64,000 bases of DNA from Microglena sp. YARC (GCA_022414725.1 CM039462.1:41567622-41631621), one strand, 5' to 3'; counted from the first letter of the stretch, positions 1 through 10,439 are shown. The notes: a model not told the origin generated them from the sequence alone. Program-made: numbers and translations.

Positions 1-1079
1 GTCAGGGTTGTTGTCCAGCAGGTAGTGGACGGTTGAGGCGAGTAGGTCCCTCCTCTGCATGACCTGGTGGAGGGCGGTTGCTCCGTTGACGGTGTATGGA
101 GTGTTAGTTTCATCCAACTCTCCATAGCGGCGGTATCCGCCTGGGAATGTGTTGGGGCTATACACGAGCACTGCCGCTTGGTGCCTTGGTCCATATGGAT
201 CAAGTGATTCATATAGTCAGCAAGAAGAGGTCTCCCTCTGAAGACTGGACTGGAGCGGCGGCTATGTGGCCAGGCAAAGTTCTCGATGGCGTCGGCAGAC
301 GCTGGTGTCATAATGAGGACGGATCTGCGAACCATACGAGATGCCACGGCGAGCTGGTACGCGTCAAGTACTGTTCGCAAGTCCCAGTCTCGGTTGAGGA
401 CGGACTGGGCGACGATGTTTTGCTCTCTCATGAGGGCTGCGAGCTCTGGCGCGAACAGCAGGAAGAATCGGACCGCCAGGGTCTCATCTACCACTGATGA
501 GTTTGCGAAGTAGAATGCTTTAACGGAGCAGGACTGCCGTTGTACTTGGTGTGCACTGTCAAAGTGGACCCACACTGGGTTGTCGAACTCTGTAGTTGAC
601 TTGAGGCGGGGGCCTGGGATACCTCCCCGTCTGGGGTGGAGGAGCCTGTGTATCACGGCGCTGGAGGGGTGGTCAGGGATGGCGACTCGGGCGTTGTGCC
701 ATGCCCTAGGATTGTCAGGTGCTCGTATGTGAGTACGAGTTTGGGGTTCCTCGGGAGGCACGCCAGAGAGGGTCCACGTGAGTGTTGCCTCGTCGTATAC
801 TGGTATGGGCTGGATGTCGTCATGAGCATGGACTTCCTGGACTGGGGCTATCAACCACTGGCCGTCCTGCGGGAGTAGGTGCGTAGCGTACACGCCCAAT
901 TGGCTCCAGTTTCCCTCTCCTTCTTCGTCAAATGAGGAGTCGACCAGCTGTTCAACGACGAAAGTGGGGACAGGAGCCAGACCATCACCGTCTGGGCCAT
1001 GTCGTCTTATGAGAACCGCGGGCGGTCCAGCAGCTTGTACTTGTGGCAGTTGTGCCATCTCTGGCACGAGACTTAGTAC
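1..1079 (-). CDS. C-terminal domain of element 1 polyprotein, function unknown, runs off the window
   Basis: From the TAG at 1080 the protease frame stays open to the window edge, more than 350 codons without an ATG-stop boundary, so it is easily missed. Recognisable stretches are LGVYATHLLPQDGQW, THIRAPDNPRAWHNARVAIP, VKAFYFANSSVVDETLAVRF and DLRTVLDAYQLAVASRMVRR. Near 165-205 the coding sense seems to move one frame, where GATALHQVMQRRDLLASTVH and YLLDNNPD look ankyrin-like. It is homologous to the C-terminal region of element 2 (27.76-29.5 kb). It does not look like reverse transcriptase, RNase H or integrase, and I do not recognise the family. Confidence 0.5.
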
Positions 1080-1082
1080 CTA

Positions 1083-1697
1083 GCACGGTACGCTCTGCCT
1101 TGAGCTGTGAATGGGTTTAAAGGGTAAGTCCACGGTGAGATTGTGAAACTCATCAGTGGATAATGCACTCGGTAAATGGAGATTAGGCCTGAGTGTAAGT
1201 TTTTGTTGTGATAGGTCTGGTAGGGCAGAAATGCCTGGCAGAGACAACAGTGGTGTACCCAATAGCACGTCGAAGATGCAGTTGTCTGGGGCGATGACGA
1301 AGGTCGCCCAGACGGTGATTTATTGTGGAGTAGTGCTGCAGAAGACGACCGGCACGCTGACTTCTTGAGTCAGGGAGTTTTTCTGGTCGTTGAAGGCCAC
1401 CGTCCTGTGGTTGCAAGCTGTTGTTGCATAGCCCAGGGAATCGGCGGTGGACTGAGACAGAAAATTTAGGCCGCTACCTGTGTCGACTAAGATCATCAGC
1501 AGATTCCAGCGGAGGAGGCCAGCCGCAGACCTGATGGAGAGGCTTGTCTGTTGGGACAGGTTGGCCAGGTATGGTACCCCGTAGGTAGGTTCTGTGCCTT
1601 GTAACAGGGTTGCGGTTGCTTGGCTCAAGTGGCCTGAGCGAGTGTAATCATGGACAAATGTTTGCAATGGGTCTGTGGACACAGACCGTGCATGCAC
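1083..1697 (-). pseudogene. Retropepsin-like aspartic protease of element 1, interrupted by TAA
   Basis: The active-site motif LVDTGSGLNFLS is followed at a normal distance by the second hallmark, DVLLGTPLLS. That is the Asp-Thr-Gly plus hydrophobic-Leu-Gly pattern of clan AA retroviral-type proteases, which act as dimers and cut the polyprotein. The two motifs are in the same frame but separated by a TAA at 1320-1322. The frame resumes immediately with ITVWATFVIAPDNCIFDVLLG, so the stop falls inside the domain. It closes with a TAG at 1080-1082, and the same frame then continues into the C-terminal domain. Confidence 0.65.
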
Positions 1698-2187
1698 GTT
1701 GTGCGGTCTCCATGGCTGTAGCCCTAACTTGCAGAGCTCGATTGAACTCGTGCAGGTTTTGTATTTCTCGGAGGACCAGCTCCATGTCCTTTTTCAGGAC
1801 GGTTATCTCGTCCATGAGGAGAGTTGTCGTAGCTTGATGCTGGGCCCTTGTGACAGTCTTGTTGTGCTGTTGGGCGCCAGGCAAAGGGATGGCGGTTGTG
1901 CTGCCGGGTCCCGAGGTGGCAGGATTGTAGGTTGGCGTATACATAGCCTGTGATTGGGCTTTCGTCAGGGTCCCTGGGGCCTGTGCAAAGCTAACCACCA
2001 TGGCCGGGCTGTACCAGTCAGGTTCTGGCGGTCCGTTGTTGGCTGGAGGTGCTGCCTCAATCCGCAGTGGTTGGTTATCCCGAATGTGAGTGTCGTGCGG
2101 GTGAGAGGGGCGCTGAGCGCCTGCTGTCAATCTGGTAAACTCTTGGCGAATAGCACCAACTGTATGTGTCGTGCATAAGCTGTTCAT
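1648..2187 (-). CDS. Linker segment of element 1 with a coiled coil
   Basis: A frame of 179 residues between the nucleocapsid and protease. The second half has heptad-like sequence (LLMDEITVLKKDMELVLREI, then QNLHEFNRALQ) predicting a short coiled coil. It overlaps the preceding frame near 2.1 kb and the protease frame near 1.68 kb, and the likely original reading passes from frame to frame at both points. I assign no enzymatic role. Confidence 0.45.
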   Translation of the reverse strand: MNSLCTTHTVGAIRQEFTRLTAGAQRPSHPHDTHIRDNQPLRIEAAPPANNGPPEPDWYSPAMVVSFAQAPGTLTKAQSQAMYTPTYNPATSGPGSTTAIPLPGAQQHNKTVTRAQHQATTTLLMDEITVLKKDMELVLREIQNLHEFNRALQVRATAMETAQRACTVCVHRPIANICP

Positions 2188-2903
2188 GGTGTGCAGCTTG
2201 TTGCTGGAAGGCCATCACTGTCTCCTGACGTTGGTGCTGTTGCTGGTTGTCGCGACGGTAACCTCCTTGGCGATCGTTGCCTTGGTGGCCACCTTGGCGG
2301 TTGTTGCCTTGGTTCCCCCCTTGGCGGTTGTTACCATGGTAGCTACCTTGGCGGTTGTTGCCTTGGTAGTTACCTTGGCGGTTGTTGCCTTGGTACCCTT
2401 GGGTCTGACCCTGGTTACCTTGGTACCCTTGCGTGTGGCCCTGGGGACCCTGGTTACCACCTTGGTTGCGGGTGTTAGGTAGCTGGGGAGGTCGCTGTCT
2501 CCCTTGCAATGTGCGGAAGTAGGGTGTGCCTGCCTTCAATACGTTAAATGCGGGAGGGGCAGCGAAACCATCCCTGAGTAGGGCCGCGCTCCATATGTCG
2601 TACCGTTGGATGGACTTGGGGTGCCAGGTGGGGCCAGCGTTAGCTGGGTTGTTGGTAAAGCAGGTATCTGCCCCCATGTCCTCCGAGGCCGCAAACGGTG
2701 CATAAGGGTGCAGATCCTTGTGCATTGTCTGGTTTGCCAGTTCTGGGCAAGGTTGGGACGGCGGGATTAATGGGCAGGATAGGCAGGGGGTTTGGGTACC
2801 CAAGCAATGCGACTGGCCTGTCTTGTTTTTCCTGGCATTGTAACTGCCTCGTACTGCGCGCCGGCAGTAGCCTGATTCCGCTTCTCTGATTCAGTCTGAG
2901 CAA
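2075..2903 (-). CDS. Nucleocapsid part of element 1: CCHC zinc knuckle and Gly-Asn-Asn-Arg-Gln-Gly repeats
   Basis: One frame carries CTVCGLGGH and the next frame carries GADTCFTNNPANAG. Read across the G5 run (plus-strand C5 at 2671-2675) they make a C-x2-C-x4-H-x4-C knuckle, so the knuckle is split by a one-base shift. Downstream is a basic tail of 9-residue repeats (consensus GNNRQGNYQ, 27-bp period, about 2270-2400), which would bind RNA. It lies between Gag and the protease as in LTR elements. Whether the shift is programmed, decay or a homopolymer error cannot be told from one copy. Confidence 0.6.
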
Positions 2904-2939
2904 TAATTGAGAGCTGCTCCATGGTGTGGAGGGGTTCGT

Positions 2940-4826
2940 TCAGCTTGGATTGTAAAGCTGTCTGAGGGACCAGTACCCTAGTGGGTGTACTGTTCCTTTC
3001 TGCCCATAGGTTTCTCTCAAAGAGGGGGACATAGTGTCGAGCAAGAGTCCTGCCTTGGTCAGGGCATCCCTGTAGTGTGGGGTGCCTGGCCTGGTATCGT
3101 AAGTCTTATAGACTTTGATGAAGCGCTCCATCATGATCCGAGGAGTTGGATAGAGCATGCCTTGCAGGTCATAGACGTCCAAGGCAAGATACAGCGCTTG
3201 GGCTTCCATGGGAGTAACCTTGAGCGCTGTCGATAGGCCGGTCTTGACTAGGCTGTAGACGTGTAAAAGCTTCTCCTCCCATGAAGCGGGGACAAGGTTT
3301 GGTTGGCCTTGGGCGTCAACTTGGAGGATGCCATTAATCTGGAGCTGAGCAGTCAAGGCCTCGGACTGCTGGATCCACGTAGCCTTGTTGTCCTCAAACA
3401 GCGTGTAGGGTTGCGAGTCTGGGTAGACTTGTACGAGCGTCATGTCGTACACCCGTTGCACGCTCAAAGGCTTGCGCTGGTCACCGATGAATGCTCGGAG
3501 TCTGGCCAGCCAGGCCTCAACCTTTTTGACGTCGCCACCTTGAAGCAGGCTGTCTTCTGATGGGGTATACCAAGATGGGTCCGATTGGATGTGCATCATG
3601 ATTGGCACAAAGTCATCATTGTCACTATCTGAGTCGGTGGTATGGCCGCTGTCTGAGGAGTGGTCGCTACCCTCAGGGTCAGGTGGGTTGGGGGCCTCGT
3701 CATCGGGATCATCACCTCCATCGTTTCCGCCATTTCCGCCATTACTGATGCCTGGCACATCATCTTCACCATGATTATCACCATCTGGGTTGTTGCCACC
3801 GGCTGGGTTACCTCCATCAGGTTCGTCTGAGGACGGGTCATCAGAACTGTCATCAGGATTGTCACCGGGCAGTTGCGTAGATGGTACCGCCCCAGATGTT
3901 CCGAGGGGCTGGACGGTTGCGGACGGTGCACTGCCTTCTGCAACCCCATGTTGGGGAGCTCCTGTGATAGGACTCGAGGCCTCGTCGTCAGATCGAAACA
4001 ATCTGTTGCTCACCATGCGTGGATTGGATCCTGCAAATTGCTCTGACGGTGTCACGAAAGCTTCTGGTGGTGTGTCTGTCTGTGGTTGGGTAGGAATGGG
4101 CGTTCTCTGTGGAGACAGAGGTGGGAACTCTTCCTCACACAATGGAACTCTGGCTGCTGGTGCTCCCAAGGTGGTGTTGACCAGGGTTCTATCTGGGTTA
4201 CCACTTGGCTTCTTGAGTCCATGTCCAGTTCCCCATGCTAGTTGTGGTGAGGCACGGCCGTTGCCGTGAGATTGGGGCTGGGGCGACAACGTCTGCCTGA
4301 TTGGGAGACTGGGTGATGGAGGAGGAGGAGAAGGAGGAGGGACTGACGGGCTGGGAGGAGGAGGGGGAAGAGCTGTCGATGTAGTTGGTAGGTGTCCCCC
4401 ACCGTGCTGGGAATTTGTGGTTCCCAGCGGGGGAGGAGAGACGGGGGTGTTTACAAGAATGTCAGGGCGGGGGAGGTGTCCCCCACCAGACTGGGGGTCT
4501 GCGGCCCCCAGTGGGGGAGGAGAGCCGTTTACAAGGAGGTCAGGGCAGGGAGGGTGTCCCCCACCAGACTGGGGTTCTGAGGCCCCCAGTGGGGGAGGAG
4601 AGCCGTTTACGAGGGTTACAAGATGGGGAGGTGGGGTGGGGGTACTGGTTGTTGCAGAATGTGATGGAAGTGTGGGGAAGGTTGGGTTCATTAACGCCTG
4701 TTGTGTACCGACGGTGTCATCTAAATGCAGTGCTTGAATTTGGTTAGCAAGATCTGAAGTTAGGGGGCAGGAATTGGTTATGTCTTGCAATGCCCTGGCT
4801 GCCATGCTTCTAGTGGTGCGAGACAT
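2940..4826 (-). CDS. Gag-like protein of element 1 (628 aa, proline-rich plus capsid-like region)
   Basis: The longest uninterrupted frame of element 1. Residues 1 to about 340 are low-complexity: an imperfect repeat of about 27 residues carrying VNGSPPPLG and SGGGH (three copies), then Pro-rich and Asp/Asn/Gly-rich stretches. From about residue 400 a folded, capsid-like region starts at SDPSWYTPSEDSLLQGG, with KVEAWLARLRAFIGD, MERFIKVYKTYDTRPGT and SPSLRETYGQKG, which is the style of a plant-type Gag. The frame ends at a TGA, but a neighbouring frame continues with protein-like sequence (NEPLHTMEQLSIIAQ), so the true Gag probably extends through a frameshift into the zinc-knuckle part. No cellular function is implied; Gag would form the retroelement particle. 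Confidence 0.7.
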   Translation of the reverse strand: MSRTTRSMAARALQDITNSCPLTSDLANQIQALHLDDTVGTQQALMNPTFPTLPSHSATTSTPTPPPHLVTLVNGSPPPLGASEPQSGGGHPPCPDLLVNGSPPPLGAADPQSGGGHLPRPDILVNTPVSPPPLGTTNSQHGGGHLPTTSTALPPPPPSPSVPPPSPPPPSPSLPIRQTLSPQPQSHGNGRASPQLAWGTGHGLKKPSGNPDRTLVNTTLGAPAARVPLCEEEFPPLSPQRTPIPTQPQTDTPPEAFVTPSEQFAGSNPRMVSNRLFRSDDEASSPITGAPQHGVAEGSAPSATVQPLGTSGAVPSTQLPGDNPDDSSDDPSSDEPDGGNPAGGNNPDGDNHGEDDVPGISNGGNGGNDGGDDPDDEAPNPPDPEGSDHSSDSGHTTDSDSDNDDFVPIMMHIQSDPSWYTPSEDSLLQGGDVKKVEAWLARLRAFIGDQRKPLSVQRVYDMTLVQVYPDSQPYTLFEDNKATWIQQSEALTAQLQINGILQVDAQGQPNLVPASWEEKLLHVYSLVKTGLSTALKVTPMEAQALYLALDVYDLQGMLYPTPRIMMERFIKVYKTYDTRPGTPHYRDALTKAGLLLDTMSPSLRETYGQKGTVHPLGYWSLRQLYNPS

Positions 4827-6150
4827 GTGGTTTGTCTGCCCTGAGGATTACTGATGCATGTGCGAGAGAACTGCAGGCTTTAGTGGTCAGAGAATAAATG
4901 GCTGTAAAGGCTGCATGAACAGCGGGCTGGTGGCTGGAACAGCAGCGGGCACTAGTGGCCGGAAAACAGTGGCTCGAATGGCCGGTGCGTGTTTAGCAGT
5001 ACGGGATTGCAGCACGAGTGGCCAGGAACGCAATGGGCAATAGTGGCCAGAGGTTTATAAGGGTGAGTACTAGGGACACAATTGAACAGGTTGGGGACAG
5101 GTGAGTGAGGCGCCAGTTCTTCCGTCAACGCTGTTTGTGTTTAGACTAAATCTTGAGTGGATTAACTTTGATCTTGTGTGGATCAGCAGTTGAGGTAGGA
5201 TTTAGATGAGACAGTGGGAGGGATCAGGTCCGTAACAATAACTCTGCACTCCTAACCAATCAGTCAGTGGGATTACTTAGGAGTTCTCTACATACACCAA
5301 GCAGTTCCACTTGAACTAGCTCATCGTCTACTTGCTGCCACCACAGGGTATGTCCCTGGTGGTGATGCTCTAGAACGAAAGAAAAAAAAATAGTAGCCCT
5401 GGCAGGAGGTACCAAATGGTTTGGGGCCTCAGTACCGGCCCCCTGGCTGGCGTCTGCGGTGGCTCATGTCACGTTTCTCACCGTTTGGTTGGGCGTTAAA
5501 TGTTCTTGGACGTGGGAGTCCGGAGAAGCAGTAGGGCAGAGACGACAGCGGCCAAAGTGGTGTCTGGAGCTCCTTGACGACAGCGGGGGTCGGACGCAGA
5601 GGGGGTTACTTCCCGGGAGGGTTCTGAGAGACAAAAGACGAGTGAGTGTTACATAATAAGTGTAGATAATAATTAATTGAAGGCCGCAGTTGGTTATTGA
5701 CTGGCCGCAGGCCTAGCTCTCAAATAAGTTAATAGCAGGCTTCAACAGGGCAAGAAGAAAGTCGGCTGGAGGTGGCTGCACGACTGATCAATGGCAAGGG
5801 AAGTTCGATCGGCTTACTAAAGGGTTACTAGCTATTAGTACAAGTCAACCAGGGGCGGCTTAGCAAGCTATCGAGTCAAGAGCACGGATGGGCTCTGTCG
5901 GCTGCTGGAGGCTGGAATGGTTACGTGTTATCAATACCCATCAGCCAAGGGCAGCTTTGCTAGTAACCGAGCAAAGGGCACGGATGGGATCGGCCGGCTC
6001 ACAATAGGCTGAATGGGCAATCAAGATGAGGTCTGTCAACAGGCAGCATCATCATCACGACTCGACAACACTAACTGAACGCACCTGAGAGACAAAAGAC
6101 GAGTGAGGGTTGTGTTCAGCTCGCTGCTCTCTTTATTGTGGCGCGAACTT
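4827..6150. other. Leader of element 1 and flanking non-coding DNA
   Basis: No coding region. On the Gag 5' side there are loosely repeated AGTGGCCGG-type motifs (4870-5060). A 23-bp direct repeat starting CTGAGAGACAAAAGACGAG occurs at 5624-5646 and 6085-6107. A pair of related segments with the core GGGCACGGATGGG lies around 5880-6000. Some of this may be LTR or leader sequence of element 1, but I could not define LTR ends. Confidence 0.4.
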
Positions 6151-7125
6151 ATTCATGGCTAAGAGCCTAAGGAATTGAGATGTGAAATGATGCTGTCCTG
6201 GCCGGCATCTGATGCCAACCGGGTTGCAATTGGATATGGGAATATATTGCCGCAGCTGCGGGGTAGCTGCGCTTGGCACGTGGTGTGGCACATGGTGTTT
6301 GCTTGCGACAGCGTGTACTGACAGGTTGGCGTGTTACGTACGCAGTGTTTGGGCACGCGTTCACGCGTGACATGTACATGATTTTGTTTGGCTTTCAATT
6401 TATTACATCTGCAACCATAATAAGTTCATGTTCTGACATCAATATATTGGCATCTGTATACATGTACACACGTGCAGTCCAGGGGTAAGCCAAGTAGGTT
6501 ATGCACGCACTGAGCCATGGTAGGTACAGCGGGTGTCGGCTTGAAAACACATTCAAACAGGAGAAAAGTGTAGCTACAACTCCCGCGTACAGCCTGCCAT
6601 TCTTCCCAATATCCCAATTTACCTTTCGTGGTTGAACTTCTATTATTATGCGGCTCTACAATTTCACAATTTACACGCTTGGCTTTTTGATTCCCGAGCT
6701 TTTGTTTCTGTAGTCTTACTTGTTTAGCTACGGGAAATATTTTTGGAAATAGATAATATCCCCCCGAGATTCCGATCGGTTTCCGCGACTGCATTTTTGA
6801 GGTTCCCTTTTTTGAAAGTATCTTGGGGGGGCGTGGGGGCCCGTGGGGGGGCCCGCGGCCCGTCGGGTGGAGCTGGATGGGGGATAAATTATCAAAAGTG
6901 ATAAAGAGGACCAGATGCTCTAATAATGATCGAATTTGCAGAGACTTCAGAAATCATGAAAGCATTTATACGTTATGGTTGGAACTTGGAAGAGCCTCCC
7001 GGATGTGTCGATCGGATCATCGGACTTGTCTTGCGTCAAAAATGGCCTGTCTATGAAAGTGTAATATCCAACCAGCCCGGCTCGAACAATTTCAAATATT
7101 TTGTTTTACACGGGTGTAGCAAAGA
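6151..7125. other. Intergenic DNA with dispersed repeat fragments
   Basis: No supported gene. 6478-6530 carries the CAGTCCAGGGGTAAGCCAAG repeat that recurs at 62180. 6740-6800 resembles 49990-50035. Short open frames here lack any recognisable domain. Confidence 0.4.
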
Positions 7126-7400
7126 AAAAGTGTTGCCTGGTAATATCTGATTCGATTTCCCACTTTTTATTCCACGTGAGAATCCTGCTGAACAATTCCG
7201 CATGAGTTGTTTGTTGCAGACATGGCTGAGTCCTTGTATCGAATTTGTGGCAGGCTAGAGCGGTAGAGTACGGCATTTATTTCGGCACTGATGCATATAT
7301 AGAAAAGTCCCAAGTACAGAATGTACTTTATTTAATGGGCCATGTCCCTCACATTGAGTGGCTACAGCTGAAATCCAATGAAAAAGATAAGAAGAGTACA
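7126..7400 (+). repeat. Dispersed SINE-like repeat, copy 1 of 2
   Basis: GATTCGATTTCCCAC at about 7150 resembles a Pol III B box. It is followed by AGAATCCTGCTGAACAATTC and later GTAGAGTACGGCATTTATTT. The same order with similar spacing occurs at 26210-26490 (GGTTCGATTCGCCCAC, AGAATCCTGGACAATTC, GTAGAATACGGTATCTATTT). A tRNA-derived SINE is the likely origin. No complete A box was verified. Confidence 0.5.
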
Positions 7401-7404
7401 TTGG

Positions 7405-7525
7405 CCACTTATCCTGGCTGTGGAAACACCACCGCCCCCGAGGGAACGGACTCCGAACACCACTGTCTTCCGGCAATGGGGATCGAACATCTCCCGTTCA
7501 GCGTGAGCTCTACCCATCGGGGTAT
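7405..7525 (-). repeat. tRNA-derived SINE, minus orientation
   Basis: The minus strand reads GATGGGTAGAGCTCACGC (A-box-like) and then ATGTTCGATCCCC (B box GTTCGATCC), followed by a tail GTGGTGTTCGGAGTCCG that is shared with the neighbouring copy at 7545-7690. Acceptor-stem pairing is not clear, so I call a SINE rather than a functional tRNA gene. Confidence 0.5.
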
Positions 7526-7544
7526 GGACCATCCAATGTGAAGG

Positions 7545-7690
7545 AGAAGTTTACAAGGGGCTCATGTCCTAGCAGTGAAACAACACCGCGGTAAACTCGG
7601 ACTCGAGAAACCACCCGCCGTGGCCCGGCAGCGGGACTCGAACTCCGGTCGCCGAAGCCTTAACGACCGGGTCTGGACCATACCGCCCTC
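7545..7690 (-). repeat. tRNA-derived SINE, minus orientation
   Basis: The minus strand reads GGTATGGTCCAGACCCGG and then GGAGTTCGAGTCCCGC, a good B box. The tail GTGGTTTCTCGAGTCCGAG matches that of the adjacent copy at 7405-7525. The two lie head to tail, an unusual local cluster. Confidence 0.55.
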
Positions 7691-7774
7691 CAGACTGGGC
7701 TTCCGTCAGAATGTGAGCCTGCTAGCTATCCTCGATACTTATAATTTCACATAGAATTTCGGTACTATTTCTTT

Positions 7775-7965
7775 TCTTTTCAGATCGCTAAAGAATGAAG
7801 AGTCGGGGGTTCGACTCCCCCTTCGGTCGCTCTTGGGGTTGCAGGTCGTCGTCTCATCGTCTACTGCGATGGTAGCTCGTCCAGTTGAGGTAGGAGACCG
7901 CTCCCCACCTGCGTAACGACGGGCTCCCTTAACACCACGCCTCACCAGGCGTTATCATTTTTTTC
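7775..7965 (+). repeat. tRNA-derived SINE of a second type, copy 1
   Basis: It has a perfect B box in GGGGGTTCGACTCCCCC at about 7804. The body contains CTCCCCACCTGCGTAACGAC and GGGCTCCCTTAACACCACGC and ends GGCGTTATCATTTTTTTC. Related bodies and tails occur at 18062-18268 (plus) and 50570-50760 (minus). Confidence 0.6.
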
Positions 7966-8045
7966 GTTCTTTTCCGAAGAATGGTTGGAAAACTTGAAGG
8001 TGGGGTATTATTGGGGGAGGGTCGTGGGAGCATCTTTCCACCCCT

Positions 8046-8340
8046 ACCCATCCCACACACTATGAATAAAACAGCATTTTACGAACTAGAATTTGGCTTG
8101 GAAAATTCTACGAACCCCCCTCGTAAAATGTTGGGCTCTACTTCGTAAAAAGCGGACACCCCATCGTAATTTAAGGTTTACGAACTAGGATTTGATGGTT
8201 CGTAAACTGAATGGAGCTTGTTCGCAAAATTCCGGCACCCTTTTATTACGAACTAGGATTTGATAGTTCGTCAACTAAATGGTGCTGGTTCGTAAAATAC
8301 CGGGCACCCTTCGTGGAATAACCCTCCTTGAAGACCGGGA
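8046..8340 (+). repeat. Dispersed repeat with TTTACGAACTAG motifs
   Basis: The left end CACTATGAATAAAACAGCAT followed by TTTACGAACTAG recurs in inverted orientation at about 14030-14065. Variants of TACGAACTAGGATTTG recur inside both regions. Class unknown. Confidence 0.45.
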
Positions 8341-9048
8341 ATTTGGTCCCGGATTGTACAGGGAATTTGGTTCCGGATTGTAGTATTTAATACTGGACCG
8401 ACCCTTTTCTTATGATGTAAATTCGGGACCTGGGCTCCGGGCTAGGTTAGGTTCCGGGTGTTTATTTCAGGGATTGGGTCCCGTTTTTTTTTCCAGGCAG
8501 TGCTTGCACTGGAGACTTGGGATCATACGAGATGTATAGATGGATTGCAATGTTTTATTTACAGAGATTTTTAAGCCTGAAAAATTCGAATTCAAAAAAG
8601 TGATAATGAACAATAGCTATTATAATTTGGCCATTTACAAATTCTCCTCATATGTGGGGGAAATTGTACCCATGAATTGGGCCTAGAAAAATGGTAGCTA
8701 TATGGTCTGTATTCTGTCCCTGCCCCCCCCCCCCCCCTGCCACCCCCACTGGCTAGTTTAGCTATAGCTTCTATTATACGATGAGTGATAGCAGCAGGTG
8801 CAGTGTCATCAGGCTTCTTGATCTTGTCCCTCTACTCATCCCAGCATGCTGATGACTTGCTCCTTGTCCACCATGCCGCAATATGTGGAAGTCACTGCCT
8901 GCCGGAACTGCAGCAGCATGAAATGAAGGTGGTGGAGTTAGAAGATTATTAGTTGCTTGACCAAGCACAAGCCATTTGGATAATCAACGAATCAGCAAGC
9001 AAGAAAGCGAGCAAGCATTCACGTGGTAGCAATTACGATGATGAGACA
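8341..9048. other. Intergenic DNA with a poly-C tract
   Basis: No supported gene. There is a short CGGGAATTTGGTCCCGGATT-type duplication at 8335-8385 and a poly-C run at about 8725-8740. Confidence 0.4.
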
Positions 9049-9590
9049 GATAGATGGTGCAGCATACAAGACACATGGTGCAACATACAAGACAGATTGT
9101 GCAGCATACAAGACATATGGTGCAATGTACAAGACAAATGGTGCAGCGTACAAGACACATGGTGCAGTGTACAAGGCAGATGGTGCAGCATACATGACAC
9201 ATGGTACAGCATACAAGACAGATGGTGCAGCATACAAGACATACGGTGCAACGTACAAGACAAATGGTGCAGCGTACAAGACACATGGTGTAGCATACAA
9301 GACAGATGGTGCAGCATACACGACACATGGCGCAGCATACAAGACACATGGTGCAGCAAGGCAAATCATGCTGCATACAAGCCAAATGGTGCAGCATACA
9401 AGACACATGGTGCAGCATACAAGACACATTGGTGCAGCATACGAGACATGTGGTGCAACGTACAAGACAAATGGTTCAGCATACACGACAAATGGTGCAG
9501 CGTACAAGACAGATGGTTCAACCTACAAGACAAATGGTGCAGCGTACATGACATATGGTACAGCATACAAGATAGATGGTTCAGATCTAC
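9049..9590 (+). repeat. 21-bp minisatellite, about 26 copies
   Basis: The unit is ATGGTGCAGCATACAAGACAC with point variation. Because 21 is divisible by three and the unit holds few stops, long frames run through it on both strands, in several frames at once. That signature argues against a real protein. Confidence 0.85.
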
Positions 9591-10439
9591 TCACATGTGT
9601 TGGTTTTATAACAACATATTGCCACTGTGTAGCCTAGTCAGGGGAGACTTCTTCGTGTTTTTCTCCCATTGTCTTCCAGATACATACACCTCTTGTCGTC
9701 GCTTGCGCCAGGAGCAGGAACCTAGTTAACAGGCAGGTGTTAATAATCAGACAGCAGGCAGGCATTTGTCAATCATGGAGGTACATAGGCATGCATGCAG
9801 GTGTGAAGCAGGCAGGCAGCAGAGAGAATTCAAGCAGGCAAGCAGGTAACTAAGCGGGCAAGCATGCAGGCAAGGAGGTTGGCCTGGAGGAGGTACGGCC
9901 ACTGCATGTGGAGGTGGACCAGGTTGCAGCAACCGAGCAAGCGGCTGAGCCGCAGGTTCGGCGTCTGAGTCATGGATTGCTTGTCGACCTTGGCCTGGAC
10001 ATTATGAGCATTGGATCGGGTCGTTAGCATTACTGTTCCGCGTCAGAAAAACGATTGCAAGGAAATCAGGCAAGAAAGGACCAGCAGCGATTCAAACCTT
10101 CGACTTTCGAACCTGCGCAACTACCTGCGGCATTCGAATCCTCCCTCTCCATCCGCAACACTCGATTGCAACACTCAATCGGCTTGCCTTGAAGCATGAC
10201 ATTCGCCCAAGTAAAGCTGTGTACTAATCGACGAATTGAATATGGTCCAGCAGGTAGCATGGTTGAAGACAGCGGCTCTGTGCAGGAGTAAAGCAGTAGT
10301 GGTTTGGTTCAGTGATGCGAAGCATTGTTTAGAAGGCGCACGCAATCGTCTGCCATTTCGCAGATCTAGATGGTGTCTTCTTGGAAATTTGAACGACGAG
10401 GAGGGTTGGGGTTGGGGGTCGGGGGGGCGGTGTGTGTGT

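Larger units (their letters stand above)
1..4826 (-). mobile_element. Element 1: decayed gag/protease retroelement, 5' part, truncated by the window edge
   Basis: Reading the minus strand there is a proline-rich Gag with a capsid-like C-terminus, a CCHC zinc knuckle with Gly/Asn/Arg/Gln repeats, a coiled-coil linker, an aspartic protease and a C-terminal domain of unknown function. The parts lie in different frames. I see shifts near 2.95, 2.67, 2.1, 1.7 and 0.2 kb and two in-frame stops, TAA at 1320-1322 and TAG at 1080-1082. No reverse transcriptase is reached before the window edge and I could not identify an LTR pair. The order Gag, zinc knuckle, protease is that of an LTR retroelement. 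The disruptions could be decay or sequence error. The C-terminal domain matches element 2 at 27-32 kb. Confidence 0.75.

Noticed and set aside
7405..7690. Functional tRNA genes
   Set aside because: B boxes are good, but acceptor and anticodon stems cannot be folded convincingly by eye and the tails are shared, as in SINEs.
8953..9729. A 258-residue plus-strand protein of CSIQDTW repeats and similar frames on both strands
   Set aside because: Product of the 21-bp minisatellite, whose period keeps several frames open at once. No non-repeat domain.
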